Source: Spirochaeta_B sp964398645
GTDB lineage: Bacteria > Spirochaetota > Spirochaetia > DSM-27196 > DSM-8902
Assembly: GCA_964398645.1 (NCBI GenBank)
Contig: CAYNNU010000012.1
Coordinates: forward strand, 1 to 21,484
DNA length: 21,484 nucleotides
Direction: 5' to 3'
Made by a program: the position numbers and the translations under genes. Shown here one piece after another: positions 14,308 through 19,602 of the stretch. Below the pieces are notes generated by a model. It searched no databases and was not told the origin of the DNA. It was given only the letters and a program-made list of their open reading frames with translations. The first letter of the stretch is position 1, and each line of letters opens with the position of its first letter.

Positions 14308-15504
14308 TTAGGCTTCGTCCTGAATCCGCTGTGTCAGTTCATTAACCCGTTCCTGATAGTTTTCAGGGTCTGCTTCCAAAGTCTGTTGCAATAAATCAAG
14401 TGCCTCTTCATTGCGGCTGTCAGCATATGCATTTACGCCCAGGGCATAGAGTGCAACCGCTTTTTCTGCGCCTAAATCCAAAGCAGTGTTGAAGTAGAAG
14501 TCTGCCAAGGTATAGTTGCCGCGGGTGTAATTTATGAGACCAAGGTAGTAGTAGGGGATGTAGTTTGAGTCTTGTAGATTCAGTGCCCGGACAAATAGCT
14601 GCTCAGCCATGCCGTATTTGTTTTCAGCATATAGATCGACGCCTTCCTGTACCAAATCGCGGAAGGTTCGGCGGGTTTGCAGATAAAAGTGAAAATCTTC
14701 CCGGAAAGTTGCCGGCTCAACCCAGCGGAAGACTTTTTCCGAAATGATTCGGCTGTTTTCTTCGGTGGTTCGGCTTGCTTCAAGACGGCTAATGGCATCC
14801 CACAGAATTCTATTGTATTCACGTACTGGTGAGTGCATCAAAAAGGAAATCATTGCCCAAGCGCGGGGGTAGAAGTCTTCGATCTGCTGTGAAGCGGTTT
14901 CGGTATTCATAACAACCAGTTGTTCTGGAGAAATGACATCCAGTTCGTCGGCGGCAAGCGCATTTTTCAGGGTGCTCAGCCAGGCAAGGTTTTCCTTGTA
15001 TGATACGGAATCAAACTCGATGTCGTAGTGTGATTGCTCAAAATATACCGCGAAGCCTTCTCGCATCCATAAAGGAGGATTCGGGACGAAGGCACGCAGA
15101 AATTGGATAAACGCCTGGTGGGAAAAGGCAGTCTGATTATCTTCACTGTCCTCATACCAGCCGATAAGTTGGCTTCGTGCCGGATCAGTATAATGAAGAT
15201 ATACGTATTCATCCTGAGGTGGATCAATTAGCTCGCTGGCGTAGGCAACATAGGCATCGTTGGAAGAAAAAACCCTGACCTGCATCTTGGTATCAAGAAT
15301 GCTGGGGTCAAAATGGAAATAGGAATTGTAAAATCTGAATAAAGCTTCCAACGCATCGCTTGTTGTGTCTGCGTGGTTTTGGCTGACGTGGGAAACTACT
15401 TGGTAATGCTGGCTGGATGCTGTGTACCGGGGAGTATTTTCCTGTGCCAAAATTGTTGTGCTTCCCGCACATATCAGCAGAATGGCTACTATTGCTTTTT
15501 TCAT
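14308..15504 (-). CDS. exported TPR protein with degenerate peptidase-MA domain
   Basis: Predicted secreted protein of 398 residues. A signal peptide (1-20, ending TILA before QEN) leads to a domain resembling gluzincin peptidases of the peptidase-MA/DUF1570 type. The conserved P-x-W-x-x-E-G-x-A-x-Y-F-E helix is present (PPLWMREGFAVYFE, 143-156). The zinc-binding HExxH position instead reads H129-Q-A-F-I133: the catalytic Glu is Gln and the second His is Ile, so protease activity is unlikely. From about residue 285 there are two to three TPRs (e.g. NYIPYYYLGLINYTRGNYT). ATG 15504 has AGGAG six bases upstream; the GTG at 15519 does not. It is first in the operon with the MCP-like gene (five-base gap) and cheD. 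Its function is unknown. Confidence 0.8.
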   Translation of the reverse strand: MKKAIVAILLICAGSTTILAQENTPRYTASSQHYQVVSHVSQNHADTTSDALEALFRFYNSYFHFDPSILDTKMQVRVFSSNDAYVAYASELIDPPQDEYVYLHYTDPARSQLIGWYEDSEDNQTAFSHQAFIQFLRAFVPNPPLWMREGFAVYFEQSHYDIEFDSVSYKENLAWLSTLKNALAADELDVISPEQLVVMNTETASQQIEDFYPRAWAMISFLMHSPVREYNRILWDAISRLEASRTTEENSRIISEKVFRWVEPATFREDFHFYLQTRRTFRDLVQEGVDLYAENKYGMAEQLFVRALNLQDSNYIPYYYLGLINYTRGNYTLADFYFNTALDLGAEKAVALYALGVNAYADSRNEEALDLLQQTLEADPENYQERVNELTQRIQDEA

Positions 15505-15529
15505 CTGTGACTCCTTCACTATTATTTAT

Positions 15530-15558
15530 ACTGTATTCGTCCTGAGAGCGATTGTCAA
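15530..15558 (-). promoter_or_regulatory. sigma-70-type promoter of the TPR-MCP-like-cheD operon
   Basis: On the minus strand a perfect TTGACA (15553-15558) is followed after exactly 17 bases by TACAGT (15530-15535, four of six consensus bases). Transcription would begin near 15523, leaving a leader of about 19 bases with AGGAG at 15511-15515. The -35 overlaps the TGA stop of the upstream P-loop gene, so the chemotaxis-associated operon can be expressed independently of it. Confidence 0.65.
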
Positions 15559-16397
15559 ACCTGAGTTTGCTCAGAGGGTGTCATTACAGTATCGACCTTT
15601 ATGTGCAATTCTTCGATGATGATTCCGGTAAATTGTTCAATTTTTTCAACAATATAGCGGTGTAACTGGTGTATCGTACCCGCAAGTTGGGTTCCAAAGG
15701 GAACTTGCAGGCTGACATTCAGTAGATAGCCCGCTTTTTCCAGCCGGATAGATACTTTTTGTACTTTTATCTCCGGGGCGAAGGCGGCAACGCAATGAAA
15801 TACCATTTGGCCCAAGGCGGCTTCGCTGATAGTAACTGTACCTTTGCTGGAAAACTCGGGGCGGACAACGGTTTTCTCGAATATCTTTTTTTTGCGGCGC
15901 AGGGCCCTTCGCTTTCCATCAAAGAGGAGCTTGAAAGAATCGGCCATTATTTTTGGATAGTTTTGTTTCACTTCAATCGCCGGGACTGGAATTACGTGGC
16001 GGCCGTGTACTTTGCGGTGATGAATTGCGGTCTGGATTTCATCTTCGGTGGCGATTTCTTCTATCCGGATAATCTTTTTGGGGCTCGGAAGGTTGAGCGC
16101 CTCGGTGATTCGGTTAATCATTTTATCCGATGTTCCTAGTACAAGGATGTTGTGGATTTTTTCATGTTTCATGGCCTGAAGCATGCTTTCCCGGTGGTTT
16201 TTGTCGGCAAAAATGGCGGTTTTTACTGCGGCAAGGTAGGCATCTTCCCGTTTTGCTGACCGGCCGGCAATGATTTTTTCTTTGCGGATAAGAAGTCCAT
16301 CATCAATCATATGACTGATTCCATATTTATCCATAATGAGTGCAGAACGAAAGCTTTTACCTGTGCCGCTTTTCCCAACTAGGGCATATACATGCAT
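15555..16397 (-). CDS. P-loop NTPase with C-terminal Asp23/Gls24-like domain
   Basis: A 280-residue cytoplasmic protein. A P-loop GKSGTGKS (8-15) lies in the N-terminal half, with DDGLLI (32-37) and a Walker-B-like hydrophobic strand ILVLGTS (84-90). After a very basic linker (GKRRALRRKKK, 161-171) comes a region (about 185-272) that reads like Asp23/Gls24 (DUF322): TISEAALGQMV, an alternating beta stretch LLNVSLQVPFGTQLAG, then a helix and IEELHIKVDTV. The fusion is unusual, as Asp23 proteins are normally stand-alone envelope-stress proteins. The start is uncertain: ATG 16439 (294 residues) has no Shine-Dalgarno, whereas ATG 16397 directly precedes the first strand and P-loop, with purine-rich GGAAACTAAAAGGG upstream. 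It lies downstream of the RluA-type gene. Nucleotide binding is likely; substrate and role are unknown. Confidence 0.7.
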   Translation of the reverse strand: MHVYALVGKSGTGKSFRSALIMDKYGISHMIDDGLLIRKEKIIAGRSAKREDAYLAAVKTAIFADKNHRESMLQAMKHEKIHNILVLGTSDKMINRITEALNLPSPKKIIRIEEIATEDEIQTAIHHRKVHGRHVIPVPAIEVKQNYPKIMADSFKLLFDGKRRALRRKKKIFEKTVVRPEFSSKGTVTISEAALGQMVFHCVAAFAPEIKVQKVSIRLEKAGYLLNVSLQVPFGTQLAGTIHQLHRYIVEKIEQFTGIIIEELHIKVDTVMTPSEQTQV

Positions 16398-16487
16398 CCC
16401 TTTTAGTTTCCACGACACATTTCTGAAAAATGTGATCATGATTGATTTTAGATGCTTGTCGGTTTTTTGTATAGCTATGTATTACAG

Positions 16488-17549
16488 TTAGTTAGCCGGA
16501 GTTTTGCCGTCCTGAAGTGTTTTTGTAATGCTGTTTAGAATACTTTGCTGCCAAGCAAGGCGTTCCTGGCTGTTGTTTCCGGGTAGAATGAGCATTTTTG
16601 ACCAGCGGCGGGGCAGGGGTGCCTGGATTGTTAGATCTTCGTTGTGCAGGCCGCATTCGGCGGGGATTCGCAGTGCCAGGGCATGTAATAGTAAACCTTG
16701 GCCCTTTAGTACTGTCTGTGAGCCGTATTTCCGGTCGCCTACAATCGGGTGTGAGCGGGCGGCGGCTTGAGCACGTATTTGATGGGTGCGGCCGGTAATC
16801 AGGCGGATGGCAATAATTGAGGCTGAAAGCTTTGTGCCCCGAACTTCAACCGGCCCAATCGGAAGCATAATGCTTTGTGCGTTGCTTTCGTTCTTCCTCT
16901 CCGAATGGTTTTCCTGCCCGCTTGTGGAGCGCGTTTTTCTGCCTTGTCGGTTCAGGCTGTCCTGCCAGATTTCTGCCTCTTGGCTGGCAAATTCACCCTC
17001 AACAATAGCAAAATAGTATTTTTCCAACATGCCAGCTTGCAGGCTTTGGGTAAATTTTTGGGCCCCCTGCAAAGAGGTGCTGAAACACATGACTCCGGAG
17101 GTGTTGCGGTCCAGACGGTGAAGCGGCCCTGGTCTGAAGCTCAAGGCTTTCTCGCTTTGCGATAGCAGGTAGGGCAAGAGCCGTCCGGTAAGTGATTGCG
17201 GTCCGCCGTGGGCTAGCATGCCGGCTGGCTTTGCTACTGCAATGATTTTCTCATTCTGAAAGATGATGGGGATTTTTGCCGGCGGCAGCTCTGTCTCGCT
17301 TTGTTGTGGTTCGGGTTGGTCGGCTGGAATTACATCATTACCGTCCAGCAGAAAACTGGCAATCTGTAAGCTATCACCGTTGTGAATACGTGTGCCTGGT
17401 TTTGCGGGTTTGCCGTTTATCCGGACAAGGTTTTTGCGCACGGCTGCAAATATGCCAGATAATTGTTGCTGGCGGCTGATGCGGCGCAATACTGTATCCA
17501 GCCTGCGCCCATCATCATTCTGTGTTACTAAAAACTCAGTCCATTCCAT
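16488..17549 (-). CDS. RluA-family 23S/tRNA pseudouridine synthase
   Basis: Isomerises specific uridines in structured RNA to pseudouridine; 353 residues. An S4 RNA-binding domain (about 16-65, RLDTVLRRISRQ ... VRINGKPAKPGTRIHNGD) precedes the catalytic domain, with nucleophile Asp147 in GPLHRLDRNTSGV and the late motif RLITGRTHQIRAQ (249-261). A hydrophilic, low-complexity insertion (about 200-226, rich in R, N, S, E) interrupts the core between the catalytic motifs. RluC/RluD-type 23S rRNA modification is the best guess; the exact site cannot be read. ATG 17549 is preferred to the longer ORF because it starts the S4 domain; it lies inside the last codons of the HD-protein gene (14-base overlap) without a strong Shine-Dalgarno, so translation is probably coupled. 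Confidence 0.9.
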   Translation of the reverse strand: MEWTEFLVTQNDDGRRLDTVLRRISRQQQLSGIFAAVRKNLVRINGKPAKPGTRIHNGDSLQIASFLLDGNDVIPADQPEPQQSETELPPAKIPIIFQNEKIIAVAKPAGMLAHGGPQSLTGRLLPYLLSQSEKALSFRPGPLHRLDRNTSGVMCFSTSLQGAQKFTQSLQAGMLEKYYFAIVEGEFASQEAEIWQDSLNRQGRKTRSTSGQENHSERKNESNAQSIMLPIGPVEVRGTKLSASIIAIRLITGRTHQIRAQAAARSHPIVGDRKYGSQTVLKGQGLLLHALALRIPAECGLHNEDLTIQAPLPRRWSKMLILPGNNSQERLAWQQSILNSITKTLQDGKTPAN

Positions 17550-18855
17550 TGTGTAATAACTCTGTTGCTGCCTGTAGTCCGGATTGCAATATGTTCGGCT
17601 CGTTCGCAATTTCAGGGGCAACTGCAATTCGGATTAGACGCAGGGCGGCGGTAAAATCCTGTACAACCTGCGGAGTGAATACGCTTCGAACCTGAGTGTA
17701 TGGTTGCCAGCCTTGCGGGCCAAGAACCGGCATGTCGACTTCAAAAGAGATGGATTCAGGAATATCGATGAGAACGTGTCGGGGAAGTATGCTTGTGCCA
17801 GTGCATGAGGAAAGTGCCTTTGCAATAGTAGCTTCCAGATCTATCCTGTTCTTCAGGTTTGTTAGCCGTGTGTGGGCCGGGTTTTCCGGCTGGAAGGGCA
17901 ATTCCAGAATGCTCTTGTACAGATGTCGTTCTCTAACCGCTGTTATGAGCGGAAGGTCTGGTGGATTTCGTTCTTCCATGCGGGCGAAAAACAGTTCATC
18001 ATCAAGTTGATATAAATCTGCTGCCTGAATACTGCCGTTTTCCAGGCTGAGGTAGAGGGCTTTTTTGATCATTCCGGTGGCAATACGTACCGTCCGGTGC
18101 CAGTATACGGCTCGATACATCAGGTATTTGGAAAAAAGCAGGTTTTCCAGTGCCGAAATACCGTTCTGGCTCAGGCCCAGGCCGGACTGCGGGTGGGGAA
18201 CGATCTGGTTTAGCACAAAATCGGTATCCTGCGTGCCGTAGGGAACACCGCAAAAATATGCATCGCGGTTCAAGTAGTCGAGTTTATCCGGGTCAACCGG
18301 TGAGCTAAGGATATGGCGGAAAAAGGTGATTTCGTTTTCGTTGAGACTGTTGGTCGGCATGGACTGGTCTACAATTGCGGCTACTGCAGCAGGATCTGTT
18401 CCTATCTGTGTGCGCAAAATCCCGGCGATAGGTTCCTCTTGAACAATCCGGCCTGTAAGCACCTCGTGGTCAACCAGCGGTAGTTCTTTGAGTGAGTGAG
18501 TGTAGGGGAAATGGCCGGTATCGTGTAAAAGTGCGGCACAAAGAAAGCCTTTCACCGATTCTAGCGAAACATCCGGCATGTCCGGATGGGCAAGCAGGCT
18601 GCGCAGCATTCGCCGGGCGAGGTGGAGCACGCCGAGGCTATGATTTAGGCGGGTGTGGGTAGCTCCAGGGTACACCTGATGACAGGGGCCTAGCTGTTTA
18701 ATTCGGTGAAGCTGCAGAACTGGCGCAGTATCAAGCAATTTCATCATGCCATCATCCAGATAAATGTGCCCCCATAATGGGTCGCGGATGGGGTTAGAAA
18801 ATGCGGTATCCAGATAGCTGATACTATTGTTGCGGTTTGTTGCGCGTATTGCCAT
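17536..18855 (-). CDS. HD-superfamily phosphohydrolase (COG1078/SAMHD1-like)
   Basis: Metal-dependent phosphohydrolase of 439 residues, possibly a dNTP triphosphohydrolase like its relatives. The family N-terminus NPIRDPLWGHIYLDD (21-35) is followed by LQLHRIKQLG and VYPGATHTRLNHSLGV (61-76), giving the first His. The HD pair is H111-D112 in LLHDTGHFPYTHS, and the last Asp lies in DPDKLDYLNRDAY (188-200). All metal ligands appear intact. The longer ORF reading to 18996 runs through nrdR on the other strand; ATG 18855 starts just before the conserved domain with AGGG close upstream. It is the first gene of a minus-strand group with the RluA-type and P-loop genes, divergent from nrdR (88-base gap). 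Sitting beside nrdR, both genes could touch deoxynucleotide supply, but that is inference. Confidence 0.88.
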   Translation of the reverse strand: MAIRATNRNNSISYLDTAFSNPIRDPLWGHIYLDDGMMKLLDTAPVLQLHRIKQLGPCHQVYPGATHTRLNHSLGVLHLARRMLRSLLAHPDMPDVSLESVKGFLCAALLHDTGHFPYTHSLKELPLVDHEVLTGRIVQEEPIAGILRTQIGTDPAAVAAIVDQSMPTNSLNENEITFFRHILSSPVDPDKLDYLNRDAYFCGVPYGTQDTDFVLNQIVPHPQSGLGLSQNGISALENLLFSKYLMYRAVYWHRTVRIATGMIKKALYLSLENGSIQAADLYQLDDELFFARMEERNPPDLPLITAVRERHLYKSILELPFQPENPAHTRLTNLKNRIDLEATIAKALSSCTGTSILPRHVLIDIPESISFEVDMPVLGPQGWQPYTQVRSVFTPQVVQDFTAALRLIRIAVAPEIANEPNILQSGLQAATELLHNGMD

Positions 18856-18908
18856 GACCCTAACGGTAGCGAAAAAAATTGCGGCTGTCCAGCTTGTATG
18901 ACCTGCTA

Positions 18909-18937
18909 TTGCCCGCGTTTGTAAATGTCTGTATAGT
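18909..18937 (+). promoter_or_regulatory. promoter of nrdR, giving a leaderless mRNA
   Basis: TTGCCC (18909-18914) and TATAGT (18932-18937) are separated by 17 bases. The expected transcription start, six to seven bases after the -10, falls on or next to the ATG at 18944, and no Shine-Dalgarno lies before that ATG. Confidence 0.55.
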
Positions 18938-18943
18938 AAATAT

Positions 18944-19414
18944 ATGAAGTGTCCCCGTTGTGGAAGTATGGAAAATCGGGTAATTGAATCGCGCACTCTA
19001 GCTAGTGGTGAATCAATCCGCCGCCGGCGGGAATGTTCGCAATGTGGATTTCGCTTTACTTCCTATGAGCGCATCGTCGAGCGTCAGCTAATGATTATCA
19101 AAAAAAGTAACAGGCGGGAGCCATTTAGCCGCGACAAGCTGGAGCGGGGGATTCATCGCGCATTGGAAAAACGCAATATAAGTCAGGGCGATATTGAAGA
19201 AATTGTGAATGATATTGAAGACCGGGCAAGCCTGCTCGGCGGCACCGACCATGAAATTACCGCGTTGCAGCTGGGAGAAATGGTGCTGGAAAAACTCTAT
19301 CAGGTAGATCGGGTTGCCTACGTTCGTTTTGCATCCGTATATCGGAACTTTACCGATGTTGATGAGTTCGTGCGCGAGATCGGTCGAATAACCAAAGAAA
19401 TTGATGACGAATAA
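18944..19414 (+). CDS. nrdR: transcriptional repressor NrdR
   Basis: ATP/dATP-sensing repressor of ribonucleotide reductase genes, 156 residues, the normal family length. The N-terminal zinc ribbon has Cys3, Cys6, Cys31 and Cys34 (MKCPRCGS ... ECSQCGFRF), followed by the basic segment RRRR and an ATP-cone (about 47-140) starting MIIKKSNRREPFSRDKL and including VDRVAYVRFASVYRNF. The conserved MKCPxCG fixes the start at 18944. There is no ribosome-binding site; the promoter -10 ends six bases before the ATG, so the message is probably leaderless. The gene ends at a terminator-like hairpin shared with the converging tRNA gene. No ribonucleotide reductase gene lies in the window. Confidence 0.97.
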   Translation: MKCPRCGSMENRVIESRTLASGESIRRRRECSQCGFRFTSYERIVERQLMIIKKSNRREPFSRDKLERGIHRALEKRNISQGDIEEIVNDIEDRASLLGGTDHEITALQLGEMVLEKLYQVDRVAYVRFASVYRNFTDVDEFVREIGRITKEIDDE

Positions 19415-19439
19415 AAAAACCGCCCCGATTGGAGCGGTT
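19412..19439 (-). terminator. rho-independent terminator of tRNA-Met
   Basis: On the minus strand a stem AACCGCTCC / GGGGCGGTT (nine positions with one A-C mismatch, loop AATC) runs directly into a T7 tract. It lies about nine bases after the tRNA 3' end and overlaps the stop codon of nrdR. Read on the plus strand the same hairpin is followed only by TTGGTATTT, so termination of nrdR from it would be weaker. Confidence 0.75.
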
Positions 19440-19447
19440 GGTATTTC

Positions 19448-19520
19448 TAGTGGCGAAGGGACTTGAACCCCTGACCTAACGGATATGAGCCGTTTGCTCT
19501 ACCGACTGAGCTACACCACC
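19448..19520 (-). tRNA. tRNA-Met (anticodon CAT, elongator)
   Basis: A complete 73-base cloverleaf. The acceptor pairs GGTGGTG with CGCCACT (two G-T wobbles). The D arm is GCTC/GAGC with an eight-base loop, the anticodon stem AACGG/CCGTT with loop CTCATAT (anticodon at 19485-19487), the variable loop five bases, and the T arm AGGGG/CCCTT with loop TTCAAGT. The discriminator is A and no CCA is encoded, so the end must be added by an enzyme. It is not the initiator, as it lacks the unpaired first position and the three G-C pairs closing the anticodon loop. A lysidine-modified tRNA-Ile with the same genomic anticodon is the main alternative. Confidence 0.9.
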
Positions 19521-19536
19521 ATGAACAGTAAAAAAG

Positions 19537-19565
19537 AAATTATCAGAAAGACCGCGTAGGGTCAA
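19537..19565 (-). promoter_or_regulatory. promoter of tRNA-Met
   Basis: On the minus strand TTGACC (19560-19565) is followed by TAATTT (19537-19542) after 17 bases, with TG-A just before it as an extended -10; GATAAT (19539-19544) at 15-base spacing is the alternative. Transcription would start about ten bases before the mature tRNA 5' end. Confidence 0.55.
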
Positions 19566-19602
19566 TAGTCGGTATCCAGAGCTTGGCGACTTTCCTGCTT
19601 GC

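Noticed and set aside
16416..16434. Inverted repeat CACATTT-CTGAA-AAATGTG near the P-loop gene start
   Set aside because: An A+T-rich seven-base stem without a T-tract or clear position relative to a ribosome-binding site; it may be a 5' leader hairpin but there is too little to call it regulatory.
18930..18951. Possible NrdR box over its own start
   Set aside because: ATATATGAAGTGT partly resembles one half of the known box, but the other half and spacing do not match, and no second box is present.
19448..19520. tRNA gene as an attachment site of an integrated element
   Set aside because: No integrase, direct repeat of the tRNA 3' end or compositional break is visible on either side within the window.
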